From Marinobacter persicus (GTDB lineage: Bacteria; Pseudomonadota; Gammaproteobacteria; Pseudomonadales; Oleiphilaceae), in NCBI RefSeq assembly GCF_900114155.1, contig NZ_FOSC01000004.1, forward strand, positions 62,001 to 126,000: a stretch of 64,000 nucleotides of DNA, in the 5' to 3' direction. Below are positions 19,374-28,894 of this stretch, piece by piece. The notes beneath the pieces were generated by a model. That model did no database searches. It saw only the letters and a program-made list of their open reading frames with translations, and was not told where the DNA came from. Made by a program: the position numbers and the translations under genes. How positions within the stretch are numbered: position 1 is the stretch's first letter; every line of letters begins with the position of its first letter.

Positions 19374-19474
19374 TGGAAGCAGCACGTTTGCGCCATTCTT
19401 TCGAGGCAAGGGTGCTGGTATCATGACATTCGTGGAATAGTTATTAGCAAAGAACTATAAGGAATCGACTGCTC

Positions 19475-20542
19475 ATGTATACCCGACTGTTTGTTCACGC
19501 CAGCCTTGCGGCTGCGGCGCTGTGGTTTTCGGTTCATGCCATGGCGCAGGAGCCAGAGGCCATGGAAGCCACCGAAGTGCGGCAGGCTGTCATTCAGGAA
19601 ACCGTACACCTGGACGGGGTGATTGAGGCGGTCAAACAGAGCACGGTATCCGCCCAGACCAGCGGCACGGTGGTTGAACTGCCGTTTGATGTGGACGATT
19701 CGGTGATGGCGGGGGATCTGATTGCCCGGCTGGACGACACCGAACAGCGTTCCCGTTTGCGACAGGCCCAGGCCAACCTGGACGAGGCCCTCTCCGGGCT
19801 GCAGGATGCCCGGCAGCAGTATGACCGCATTGAAGCCATTCACGAACGTGGCCTGGTGTCCCGGCAGGAATTTGACAGTGCCAGCAACAACCTGAGCGCG
19901 GCCCGGGCCCGTGTTGAACGGGCGCAAGCGGCAGTTGAGGAAGCGCGGGAACAGCTGGACTACACCCGTGTGATCGCTCCCTACGGGGGTATTGTCACCG
20001 AACGCCATGTGGAAATTGGCGAATCGGTCAGTCCTGGTCAGCCGTTGTTGAGCGGCCTCTCCCTGGAGCAACTGCGGGTAGTCGTTGACTTGCCCCAGCA
20101 ATACGCCGACCTGGCTCGCAGTGAACAGCAGGCGACCGTCACCCTTTCCGACGGGCGGGTGCTGGATACTGGCGAGATGACCTTTTATCCCTACGCCAAC
20201 CCGGAAACCCACACCTTCCGCCTGCGCATGCGCCTGACCGAGCCCAACGGCACGCTGTTCCCGGGCATGCTGGTGAAGGTTCAGGTGCCGGTAGCCAGTC
20301 GTGAAGCCCTGTGGATTCCCGCCACCGCGCTGGTTCGGCGCAGTGAGTTGCGGGCGGTTTTTGTGCTGAATGACGAGGATCAACCCCGTTTGCGGCAGGT
20401 TCGCACAGGTACACGCCAGAACGGCCAACTGGAAGTGCTGTCCGGCGTCAGTGCCGGTGAGCGTGTGGTCGCCAACCCGGCGGTGCTGGTGGGCAGTGAG
20501 CGCCTGGCATTGCCGGGCTCTGCCAACAAGGGTGGGGAGTAA
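19475..20542 (+). CDS. RND efflux periplasmic adaptor subunit (first pump)
   Basis: The 355-residue membrane-fusion protein has a signal peptide (cleavage after HAMA or near AQEP), a lipoyl half-domain VSAQTSGTVVELPFDVDDSV, an alpha-helical hairpin rich in Glu, Arg and Gln (about 90-155), the second lipoyl half IAPYGGIVTERHVEIGESV and a beta-barrel region. No lipobox is present. It is six bases upstream of its RND permease. No outer-membrane channel gene is adjacent, so a TolC-type partner must be supplied elsewhere. Confidence 0.92.
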   Translation: MYTRLFVHASLAAAALWFSVHAMAQEPEAMEATEVRQAVIQETVHLDGVIEAVKQSTVSAQTSGTVVELPFDVDDSVMAGDLIARLDDTEQRSRLRQAQANLDEALSGLQDARQQYDRIEAIHERGLVSRQEFDSASNNLSAARARVERAQAAVEEAREQLDYTRVIAPYGGIVTERHVEIGESVSPGQPLLSGLSLEQLRVVVDLPQQYADLARSEQQATVTLSDGRVLDTGEMTFYPYANPETHTFRLRMRLTEPNGTLFPGMLVKVQVPVASREALWIPATALVRRSELRAVFVLNDEDQPRLRQVRTGTRQNGQLEVLSGVSAGERVVANPAVLVGSERLALPGSANKGGE

Positions 20543-20548
20543 GCGATC

Positions 20549-23500
20549 ATGAGCGAAGAGCTGCCACCGGTAGGCCCGTCCGGCGCCATTGCGCGCGTGT
20601 TCCAGAACAACCATCTGACGCCCTTGCTGGCCATTCTCGCGATCATTCTGGGTGTGCTGGCTGTGGTTATCACCCCCAAGGAGGAAGAACCGCAGATTGA
20701 TGTCACCATGGCCGACATCATGGTGTCCCTGCCTGGTGCCAGTGCCCGGGAGGTGGAAAGCGCCATTGCCACCCCGGCCGAACAGGTGATGAGCGAAATC
20801 AAGGGCGTGGAGCATGTGTATTCGGTTTCCCGGCAGGGCGAGGCGGTGGTGACCGTGCAGTTCGAGGTGGGTATTGAACGCCAGGAAGCACTGGTTCGCC
20901 TGTACAACCAGGTGTATTCCAACCAGGACTGGCTGCCGGCCGATCTGGGTGCCTCGCAGCCGTTGATCAAACCCCGGGGCATCGACGATGTGCCGGTAAT
21001 GACCCTAACGCTCTACGACCCGACCGGCAACCAGACTGGCGAAGAGCTGACCCGCCTCGCCCACATGCTGGAAGTAGCGCTCAAGCGGGTGCCCGGCACC
21101 CGTGACATCTATACCGTGGGCGGCGTGCCGGACCGGGTGGATATCCGGTTTGATCCCGCCCTGCTGGCCGGTTTCGGGCTGACCACCGACGACATTGCGT
21201 CAGCGCTGGACTCGGCCAATAGCGCCAGCCAGGAGGCCCGGGTTACCCGCAACAACGTTTCTATCCCGGTACAGGCCGGAACCCTGCTGGAATCGGTGGC
21301 CGATGTACGCCGGCTGGTTGTTGGCATGCATAACGGCGCGGCGGTGTACATGGATGATGTGGCGGAAGTCAGCCGAGGCGGTACCGTGCCGGATCAGAGC
21401 GTGATGGCCGGTTTCGGTCCCGCGCATCCCGAGGCCCGCAGCGGTGAGCCTGGCGAGGTCTACCCGGCAGTCACCCTCGCCATTGCCAAGAAACCCGGCG
21501 AGAACGCCATCGATATCACCACCGCCATTGGCGAGCGGCTCGACGAACTTCGTAACCGGGCCTTGCCGCCCAACGTAGAAGTGCTGGTGACCCGGGACTA
21601 CGGGGTGACCGCCTCCGACAAGGCCGACAAGCTGATTTCCGATCTGGTGTCCGCCACCCTCGCGGTCATGCTGCTGGTGCTGGCGGCCATGGGCTGGCGC
21701 CAGGCGCTGATCGTGGGGGTGTCCGTGCTGATCACCCTGCTGCTGACCCTGGTGTTCTCCTGGGCCTGGGGCTTCACCCTCAACCGGGTGTCGCTGTTCG
21801 CGCTGATTTTCTCCATCGGGATCCTGGTGGACGACGGCATTGTGATTACCGAGAACATCAACCGCCGTATCCAGAACACCCGCCGGGCCATCAAGGACAT
21901 CATTCCCGTGGCGGTGGATGAGGTGGGCACCCCCACCATCATGGCCAGCCTCACCATCATGGCCGCCCTGCTGCCGATGGCGTTTGTGACCGGGCTGATG
22001 GGGCCATACATGAGCCCGATCCCCATCAACGCCTCGGCGGGCATGGTCATTTCGCAGATTGTTGCTTTTGTGGTGGCGCCCTGGCTGGCTTTCCGGTTAC
22101 TCAAGCACAAAAAAGGCGAAGCCATTGAGGAAAGTGGTGGTGGCAACCCCAGTTCTGCTGAGGGTGTCAGTCCGGCTGCCCTCAAACTGTTCGGCATCCT
22201 ACTCACGCCGTTTCTCGGAGAACACGCCTGGCGTCGGCGCTTGCTGGGTCTCGGGGTTGTTGGCCTGACCCTGGTGGCGGCCTCCCTGCCGGTATTTCTG
22301 GCGGTCATTCTTAAAATGCTGCCGTTCGACAACAAGTCGGAAATGCAGGTGGTGCTGGACATGCCCGAGCGCACGCCGGTGGAGCAGACCCAGCGAGTGT
22401 TGATGGAGATGGGGCAGTATCTGGAACGCGTTGACGAAGTCTCGGACTGGCAAACCTACGCCGGTACCGCCGCGCCCATCAATTTTAACGGTCTGGTGCG
22501 GCAGTATTACCTGCGCAGCGAGCCCTATCAGGGCGATATTCAGGTAAACCTGGCTGGTGCCGAGGCCCGTGACCGGCAGTCCCACAATATTGCTCAGAGC
22601 TTGCGAGGGCCGCTGACAGACATTGCGGATAAATACGACGCGAAGGTGAAGATTGTCGAAGTGCCCCCCGGCCCGCCGGTGCTCTCGCCGGTGGTGGCGG
22701 AAGTGTACGCCGCCGATGCCTTCCGCCGTGCCGAGCTTGCCACCCTCATCGCTGAAAATATGACGGAAGTGCAAGGTCTGGTGGATATCGACACCACCCT
22801 GGAAGCGCCCACCCGGCAGTGGGAAGTGGTGGTGGACCGCGCCCGGGCCGCGCGCCTGGGTATTTCCCAGGCACAGGTGGTGCAGACCCTGCAAACCGCC
22901 CTGGGCGGTGCTGGCGTCAGTTACCTGCACGACGACCAGGCCAAATACCCCGTACCCATCCGGGTGATTCTGGGCGAGGGCGACAAGGCTCAGCCGTCGG
23001 CCCTGCTGTCCATCAAGGTCCGTAGCCGCAGTGGCGAACTGGTGCCGCTGGCCAGCGTGGCCGAGGTGCGAGAAGCCGATTGGATGGGCGCCATCCACCA
23101 CAAGGATTTGCTGCCGGTCACCTATGTGACCGCCGACATGGCCGGCGATATCGATTCGCCCCTGTACGGCATGTTTAACATGGTTGATCTGCTCAAACAG
23201 CAGCCAGACGCACCGGAACAGTTCTTCATCCAGCAGCCGCCCGTGCCGGAAAAAGGCACCCTGAAATGGGACGGTGAGTGGCAGATCACTTACGAAACTT
23301 TCCGGGACATGGGGGCTGCCTACAGCGTGGGCGTGTTCATGATTTTCGTGCTGCTGGTGGCGCAGTTCCGTTCCTACATTCTGCCGCTGGTGATCATGGC
23401 GCCGATTCCGCTGACCCTGATCGGCATCATGCCGGGGCACGCTCTGCTGGGTCGGGAATTCACCGCCACCAGCATGATCGGCATGATCGCCCTGGCCGGC

Positions 23501-23782
23501 ATCATTGTGCGCAACTCGATTTTGCTCGTGGTCTTTATCAAACAGTTACTGGAGGAAGGCATGGAGCTGGAGAAAGCCGTGGTGCTGGCGGGAGCCGTGC
23601 GCATCAAACCCATCGCCCTGACGGCCATTTCGGCGATGGTGGGCGCTTACTTCATTCTCAGTGACCCGATTTTCAACGGCCTGGCCATTTCCCTGGTATT
23701 TGGCCTGGCCATGTCGACCTTGTTCACCGTGATTGTGGTGCCCTTGCTGTATTACACCCTGGCCCGCTGCAAGTGGATCTGA
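20549..23782 (+). CDS. RND efflux permease (AcrB/HAE1-like, first pump)
   Basis: The 1077-residue inner-membrane pump has the expected two-fold layout: a membrane helix at about 25-45, a large periplasmic loop, five membrane helices near 365-530, then a repeat of this plan. The TM4 proton-relay aspartates are present in GILVDDGIVITEN. Unlike classical AcrB, the N-terminus begins with an extra cytosolic segment (about 20 residues). It pairs with the adaptor six bases upstream. Substrate range (drugs, metals, lipids) cannot be told; it lacks the glutamate-rich signature of CusA-type metal pumps. Confidence 0.93.
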   Translation: MSEELPPVGPSGAIARVFQNNHLTPLLAILAIILGVLAVVITPKEEEPQIDVTMADIMVSLPGASAREVESAIATPAEQVMSEIKGVEHVYSVSRQGEAVVTVQFEVGIERQEALVRLYNQVYSNQDWLPADLGASQPLIKPRGIDDVPVMTLTLYDPTGNQTGEELTRLAHMLEVALKRVPGTRDIYTVGGVPDRVDIRFDPALLAGFGLTTDDIASALDSANSASQEARVTRNNVSIPVQAGTLLESVADVRRLVVGMHNGAAVYMDDVAEVSRGGTVPDQSVMAGFGPAHPEARSGEPGEVYPAVTLAIAKKPGENAIDITTAIGERLDELRNRALPPNVEVLVTRDYGVTASDKADKLISDLVSATLAVMLLVLAAMGWRQALIVGVSVLITLLLTLVFSWAWGFTLNRVSLFALIFSIGILVDDGIVITENINRRIQNTRRAIKDIIPVAVDEVGTPTIMASLTIMAALLPMAFVTGLMGPYMSPIPINASAGMVISQIVAFVVAPWLAFRLLKHKKGEAIEESGGGNPSSAEGVSPAALKLFGILLTPFLGEHAWRRRLLGLGVVGLTLVAASLPVFLAVILKMLPFDNKSEMQVVLDMPERTPVEQTQRVLMEMGQYLERVDEVSDWQTYAGTAAPINFNGLVRQYYLRSEPYQGDIQVNLAGAEARDRQSHNIAQSLRGPLTDIADKYDAKVKIVEVPPGPPVLSPVVAEVYAADAFRRAELATLIAENMTEVQGLVDIDTTLEAPTRQWEVVVDRARAARLGISQAQVVQTLQTALGGAGVSYLHDDQAKYPVPIRVILGEGDKAQPSALLSIKVRSRSGELVPLASVAEVREADWMGAIHHKDLLPVTYVTADMAGDIDSPLYGMFNMVDLLKQQPDAPEQFFIQQPPVPEKGTLKWDGEWQITYETFRDMGAAYSVGVFMIFVLLVAQFRSYILPLVIMAPIPLTLIGIMPGHALLGREFTATSMIGMIALAGIIVRNSILLVVFIKQLLEEGMELEKAVVLAGAVRIKPIALTAISAMVGAYFILSDPIFNGLAISLVFGLAMSTLFTVIVVPLLYYTLARCKWI

Positions 23783-23790
23783 GCGAGTGA

Positions 23791-24237
23791 CTATCGAGTT
23801 GGCCAGTAGCGCTGCATTTCCAGGAACAGGAACGAGGCGCTCCAGGTGATCAGCAAAAAGCCGGTGAGCGCTTCGATGCCGGTCAGGTAGCGCAGGGCCC
23901 CAAGGGCTTCAATGTCGCCATAACCGAGTGTGGTAAATGTGGTGAAGGAAAAATAGACAGAATCGAGCAGGCTGCCATTGAAGTTGCCGACCAGCTGGCC
24001 CCAGCCCTGGGCGTTGTGCATGAAATAGAAGGCGGTGGCAAAAATCCACACTTGCAGCGCGTGGGCCGTCAGGCAACCAAGTACCGCGAAGGTAAGCCGA
24101 AAATGATGACTGCGGCGCATTTTGGGAAGAAAGCTGCTAAGGCGCATCAGCGCCTCATTATGGATAACCACCACCACGCACACGAGAAAACAGTTCAGGA
24201 GTGTGACATTTAACAAAGTGTCGTGGCTGCTTTCCAT
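23791..24237 (-). CDS. Small two-TM potassium channel protein
   Basis: The 148-residue protein has hydrophobic helices at about 8-30, 48-72 and 112-140 and a pore loop with the K+ selectivity filter TTLGYGD preceded by SVYFSFTTF. No RCK/TrkA-N regulatory domain is present, so it is a minimal channel of the ion-channel (Ion_trans_2) family. It is transcribed opposite to the two RND operons and ends eight bases after the first permease stop. It may adjust membrane potential or potassium in a salty environment. Confidence 0.85.
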   Translation of the reverse strand: MESSHDTLLNVTLLNCFLVCVVVVIHNEALMRLSSFLPKMRRSHHFRLTFAVLGCLTAHALQVWIFATAFYFMHNAQGWGQLVGNFNGSLLDSVYFSFTTFTTLGYGDIEALGALRYLTGIEALTGFLLITWSASFLFLEMQRYWPTR

Positions 24238-24346
24238 GCGCGGGTCCGGAAGGTGGATTGTTGTTATGAGAAAACCAAACAGATTAATGGATTGTATAGT
24301 AGCTCACTGTTTCACCACACCCCAACCTGATTGAGCACGAACCACG

Positions 24347-25582
24347 ATGACCCCAAGCCTGCTGAAAAAACTGTTGCCCCTGTTGATTGTTGCCATTGGC
24401 GTTCTGGTGTTTGTGGTGTTGAGGGTAACCCGTCCGGAGCCGGCCCAGATTGAAGCCACGGAACGAAGCTGGCGAGTAAAGGTCCAGGCGGTACAGCCGG
24501 CAACCCATGTGCCGGTGCTCTCTCTGTATGGTGAAGTTGTGGCACCGGATCAGCAGGTTGTCTCCGCGACCCTGCCTGGGCGGATTGCCCAGCGCCCGGT
24601 TGAGGAAGGTGCCGAGGTGCGGGCCGGCGATTTGCTGGTGGCGCTGGATGTGGCGGATATCGAGCCGGTACTGGCTCAGGCCCGGGCGCAGGTGCAGGAC
24701 CTGGAAGCCCAGCTGCGCTCCGAACAGGTGCGCTACCGTAATGACCAGCGGGCACTGGAAAGCGAGCAGGCCATTCTGGACAACGCCCGGCGCCAGCATG
24801 AACGCATCCGTTCGCTGGTGAACCGCAACCTGGCGTCCCGGGAAAACCTGGAGGTTGCGACCGACGCCCTGGCCCGTGCCGAGTTGACGGTCACTACCCG
24901 CCAGCGGGCGATCGAGGAACACCCGGCGAGGGTGCAAAGCCTGGAAGCCAAACTGGCCCAGGCCCGGGCCAACCTGGCGGCCACTGAACTGGATGCTGAA
25001 CGGGCCCGGGTAACCGCGCCGTTTGATGGACGGGTGACCAGTGTGCAGGTCTCGGTGGGTGATCAGGTGTCACCGAATCAGGCATTGCTCACCGTTTATC
25101 CGCTGGAAGGGCTGGAAGTCCGTGCCAGGGTGCCACAGATGTTCCAGCAGGAGCTGATAGAAGCACGCGCCGATGGACAAACGCTGGTGGCCCGGTCCGG
25201 CGATGGCAGGCGGAGCTTCGAGCTGGAGCGGTTTGCCGGGCTGTCTGACCCCGCCGGCACCGAAGCGGTACTGAAACTGACGGGCCCGGCCCGCGGGCTG
25301 CGCCCGGGCGCACTGGAGACCCTGGAGCTGGAACGCCCGGCCCGGGACCGGGTGGTGTCGGTGCCGTTCAGCGCCCTATATGGTTCCGACAGTGTGTATC
25401 TGTTGACTGACGACAGCCGCATGCGCCGGATTGAGGTGGAGCGTGTGGGCGAAGCTCGCGGTGCCGATGGTGAGCGACGACTGTTGATCGCCGGCGATCA
25501 GTTGCAAGCCGGTGAGCGGGTGATTATCACCCACCTTCCCAATGCCGTGACCGGCCTGAAAGTTGAGGCCACTGAATTATGA
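24347..25582 (+). CDS. RND efflux periplasmic adaptor subunit (second pump)
   Basis: The 411-residue adaptor is anchored by an N-terminal helix (LLPLLIVAIGVLVFVVL, about 10-26). It has VVSATLPGRIAQRPVEEGAEV and VTAPFDGRVTSVQVSVGDQVSPNQ as the two lipoyl halves and a long coiled-coil hairpin between them (about 105-205). It overlaps the permease gene by four bases (ATGA). The hairpin is longer than in the first adaptor. Again no outer-membrane channel gene is adjacent. Confidence 0.92.
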   Translation: MTPSLLKKLLPLLIVAIGVLVFVVLRVTRPEPAQIEATERSWRVKVQAVQPATHVPVLSLYGEVVAPDQQVVSATLPGRIAQRPVEEGAEVRAGDLLVALDVADIEPVLAQARAQVQDLEAQLRSEQVRYRNDQRALESEQAILDNARRQHERIRSLVNRNLASRENLEVATDALARAELTVTTRQRAIEEHPARVQSLEAKLAQARANLAATELDAERARVTAPFDGRVTSVQVSVGDQVSPNQALLTVYPLEGLEVRARVPQMFQQELIEARADGQTLVARSGDGRRSFELERFAGLSDPAGTEAVLKLTGPARGLRPGALETLELERPARDRVVSVPFSALYGSDSVYLLTDDSRMRRIEVERVGEARGADGERRLLIAGDQLQAGERVIITHLPNAVTGLKVEATEL

Positions 25583-28500
25583 GTCGCAGGAAATCCGGCG
25601 TCATCGGCTTCTTCGTCCACCACCGGGTCGCCGGCAATCTGGTGATGCTGGTGATGTTGCTGGGCGGTGTGCTGGCGCTCACGCGCATGAACATCCAGTT
25701 CTTTCCCACCTTCGCGCTGGATGTGGTCAGTGTACGGGTGGTCTGGAGTGGCGCTTCGGCCGAAGACATCGAGCGGGGCATAACCGATCCGCTGGAGCAA
25801 CGCCTGCGCAGTGTCGATGGCCTGAAGAAAATGACCTCCACCTCGGCCCAGGGGGTGTCGTCCATCAGCCTGGAATTCCACGAAGATACCGACCCGATCC
25901 AGGCCGTGGACGACGTTCGCCAGAACGTGGATGAATTCACCAATCTGCCTGCCGATGCCGAAGAGCCCCAGGTGGCCCGGGTGGAAAGGTACGAGCCGGT
26001 GGCGCGCATGCTGGTCTATGGCGACGTGGACCGAAGGGAGCTGCGGCAACTGGTTTACCGGTTTGAGGACGAGCTGCTGGAGCGGGGCATTGATCGCATC
26101 AACATTCGCGGTCTGCCCGAACAGCAGATCAGCATTGATGTACCGGTGGAACGGCTGGAAACCCTGGACCTGTCGCTGCAACAGATCGCCGACCGGGTCG
26201 CCTCCCTGTCCCGGGACCTGCCGGCGGGCATGATGGCCCAGCAGGATGCCACCCGTGAGTTGCGCTCGCTTGAACAGCGGCGCAGCCCCCAGGCCTTCGA
26301 GACCATTCCAGTGCTCAGTGGGGACCGGATTCGCCTGCAACTGGGTGATATTGCCATCATTCGCCAGGAAGCCCGGGAAAACCAGACCACCATGGAAAAC
26401 CAGGGAATGCCGGCGGTAGAGCTGCAATTGCAGCGGGCGGAAGACGGCAATTCCCTGGCAGCAGCCAACGCCCTGGAAGACTGGCTGAAAGACACCCGGC
26501 CGGCCCTGCCACCAAGTGTCGATATCGAAGTCTACGACCAGACCTGGCAGTTGATTGAAGAGCGGATTTCGCTGCTGGTGAATAATGGCCTGGGTGGTCT
26601 GGTGCTGGTGGTGTGCCTGTTGTACCTGTTCCTGCCGGGCCGCGTGGCCGCCTGGGTGGCCGTGGGCATTCCCACCGCCTTCATGGCGGCACTGGCCGTG
26701 CTCTGGCTGGTGGGTGGCTCCATCAACATGATGTCGCTGTTTGCCCTGATCATGGCCCTGGGGGTGATTGTTGATGACGCCATTGTGGTGGGTGAAGACG
26801 CCGATGCCCACGCGCGCCTGGGCGAACCATCCATCTACGCGGCCGAAGGGGCCGCCAAGCGGATGGTCTGGCCGGTGCTGGCCTCGTCCCTGACCACGGT
26901 GGCAGCCTTCATGCCGTTGCTGGTGGTGGGTGGCATCATCGGCAATATCCTGGGGGATATCCCGCTGGTGATGATCTGTGTACTGGTGGCCTCCTTGCTG
27001 GAGTGCTTTATCGTTTTGCCGGTACACCTGCGCAGCGCGTTCGTCGGCAAGGCACGGAAACCGGCCTTGCCCGGGGGCTCTGACGAGAATTCCGGCGAGC
27101 CCGCCCAGCCGCCGCGGCCGAATGCGGTGGTCCGGCTTCGTCAGGGGTTTGAACAGCGTTTTGACCATTTCCGGGAAGGGCCCTTCCGCCGCTTTTCCCG
27201 CTACACCCTGAAGCACCGCGGCATCACCCTGGCGTCTGCCCTGGCGCTGGCGGTGATGACCGCGGGCTTGCTGGCCGGCGGCCGCCTGGGGTTCAACTTC
27301 TTCCCCACACCGGAACCCTCGGTGTTCTATGCCAACGCCAATTTTGTCGCCGGCACCGACAAGCGCACCGTGGCGGATTTCATGCGTGAAATGCAGCGAT
27401 CGCTCAACGAAACTGAAAAAGCCCTGGGCGGTGACCTGATTCTGCATGCGGTTACCACCTTTGGCGCCACCCAGGGTGCCGAGGGCAGTTCCCGCAACGA
27501 TGACGAGCTGGGTTCGATGCTGGTGGAACTGGTACCCTCGGATCAGCGCGATGTTCGCAATGCAGGGTTCGTTCGTGAGTGGCGGGACCGCATAGAACTG
27601 CCGGCCGGCATTGATTCGCTGAACATCAACGAGCGCCAGGCCGGCCCGCCGGGGCGGGACGTTAACGTGCGCCTGACGGGCGACGATGCCGAACAGCTCA
27701 AGAGGGCGGCGGACGAAGTGTCGCAGGCGCTCGGAACCCTGCCGGGCGTACTGGATGTGGAAGACGACATGCCCTGGGGCCGGGAGCAGCTGATTTACCA
27801 GGTCAGTGCCTATGGTGAGGCACTGGGCCTGACCACTGCTGACCTTGGGCAGCAATTGCGGGCGGCCTTTGACGGGCAGATTGCCCAGATCTATCAGGAT
27901 GGCCGCGACGAGATGGAGGTGCGGGTACAACTGCCCCGTGATCAACGGGAGCAGTATTCCACCCTTGAACGGATGACCGTTCGGGTGCCGGATGGCCGGT
28001 TTGTGCCGTTAACCCAGGTGATGAACCTGGACCACCGTCAGGGCTTCCAGGCCCTGCGCCATGCCGAGGGCAAACTTGCGGTGGAAGTCACCTCCGCGCT
28101 CAATACCAGCGTGACCACCACCGATGACGTGCTCGAAAGCCTGCAGGCCGGCCCGTTGCCGGAAATCGCCTCACGCTACGGGGTGCGTTACAGCTTCGAG
28201 GGCCGCTCGGCCGATCAGCGGGAAACCATGGAGGACATGAAAACCGGCCTGGTGATCGGGCTGGCGCTGATGTACGTGGTGTTGGCCTGGGTCTTCGCCT
28301 CCTGGAGCCTGCCGTTGATCGTCATGGCGATCATCCCCTTTGCCCTGGTGGGCGCACTGCTCGGCCATTGGTTGATGGGGCTGCAACTGACCATTCTTTC
28401 CCTGTTCGGGCTGTTTGGCCTGTCCGGGATTGTGGTCAACAACGCGATCATCCTGGTGGCTTTCTACAACCAGCAGCGGCAGAAAGGCCTGGGCATCACC

Positions 28501-28770
28501 GATGCGCTGAACGAAGCCGCCGTGCAGCGGGTACGGGCCGTGTTGCTCACCTCCCTGACCACCATCGGCGGCCTGCTGCCGTTGCTGTTTGAAACCTCGC
28601 TGCAGGCCCAGTTCCTGATTCCCATGGCCACCTCCATCGCTTTCGGCCTGGGACTGTCCACCTTCCTGGTACTGCTGGTGATTCCGGCGCTATTGAGCTG
28701 GCTGGAGCAGTTCCGGGAGTGGCGGGGGAAGGAGAATTATCAGGGGACGGTAGGCAACCAAAGCGAGTAA
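25579..28770 (+). CDS. RND efflux permease (second pump)
   Basis: The 1063-residue permease has an N-terminal helix (VMLVMLLGGVLALTRM), two periplasmic loops and two bundles of helices. TM4 carries the paired aspartates in GVIVDDAIVVGED, required for proton relay. The protein is distant from the first pump, closer to the MMPL/YerP-like HAE branch with an early first helix and short cytosolic tail. Its stop codon (28768-28770) lies inside the left arm of a large inverted repeat, so the last residues (GTVGNQSE) may be encoded by that repeat. Confidence 0.93.
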   Translation: MSRRKSGVIGFFVHHRVAGNLVMLVMLLGGVLALTRMNIQFFPTFALDVVSVRVVWSGASAEDIERGITDPLEQRLRSVDGLKKMTSTSAQGVSSISLEFHEDTDPIQAVDDVRQNVDEFTNLPADAEEPQVARVERYEPVARMLVYGDVDRRELRQLVYRFEDELLERGIDRINIRGLPEQQISIDVPVERLETLDLSLQQIADRVASLSRDLPAGMMAQQDATRELRSLEQRRSPQAFETIPVLSGDRIRLQLGDIAIIRQEARENQTTMENQGMPAVELQLQRAEDGNSLAAANALEDWLKDTRPALPPSVDIEVYDQTWQLIEERISLLVNNGLGGLVLVVCLLYLFLPGRVAAWVAVGIPTAFMAALAVLWLVGGSINMMSLFALIMALGVIVDDAIVVGEDADAHARLGEPSIYAAEGAAKRMVWPVLASSLTTVAAFMPLLVVGGIIGNILGDIPLVMICVLVASLLECFIVLPVHLRSAFVGKARKPALPGGSDENSGEPAQPPRPNAVVRLRQGFEQRFDHFREGPFRRFSRYTLKHRGITLASALALAVMTAGLLAGGRLGFNFFPTPEPSVFYANANFVAGTDKRTVADFMREMQRSLNETEKALGGDLILHAVTTFGATQGAEGSSRNDDELGSMLVELVPSDQRDVRNAGFVREWRDRIELPAGIDSLNINERQAGPPGRDVNVRLTGDDAEQLKRAADEVSQALGTLPGVLDVEDDMPWGREQLIYQVSAYGEALGLTTADLGQQLRAAFDGQIAQIYQDGRDEMEVRVQLPRDQREQYSTLERMTVRVPDGRFVPLTQVMNLDHRQGFQALRHAEGKLAVEVTSALNTSVTTTDDVLESLQAGPLPEIASRYGVRYSFEGRSADQRETMEDMKTGLVIGLALMYVVLAWVFASWSLPLIVMAIIPFALVGALLGHWLMGLQLTILSLFGLFGLSGIVVNNAIILVAFYNQQRQKGLGITDALNEAAVQRVRAVLLTSLTTIGGLLPLLFETSLQAQFLIPMATSIAFGLGLSTFLVLLVIPALLSWLEQFREWRGKENYQGTVGNQSE

Positions 28771-28894
28771 GTGGGCTGGCAGGCCTTTCCAAGACCGTGC
28801 GGAGCCATGGATGGCGGAGCTCGAGCGGGACAGGGAAGTCTTTACAGCGTGTCTTGGAAAGGCCTGCCAGCCCGCTTACGGGTTGTAACCTACC
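28749..28894. repeat. Large intergenic inverted repeat between convergent genes
   Basis: A 28-base arm at 28768-28795 is matched by its reverse complement at 28851-28878 with a single mismatch. The loop is 55 bases (28796-28850) and itself contains GGAGCCATGGATGGCGGAGC. Outside the core, GGTAGGCAACC (28749-28759) faces GGTTGTAACCTACC (28881-28894), so the symmetry extends further. The repeat covers both stop codons of the flanking convergent genes. It looks like a mobile REP/MITE-type unit that now serves as a two-way terminator; that is inference. No second copy was noticed in this window. Confidence 0.8.

Noticed and set aside
19421..20815. 464-codon minus-strand frame opposite the first RND adaptor
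   Set aside because: Overlaps two recognised genes and has shadow-like composition.
22199..23440. 413-codon minus-strand frame inside the first RND permease
   Set aside because: Same reasoning: antisense of a conserved gene, no start signal, no domain.
25498..27945. 815-codon open frame on the minus strand opposite the second RND permease
   Set aside because: Low-complexity His/Gln/Gly-rich translation and complete overlap with a clear RND gene show an antisense shadow.
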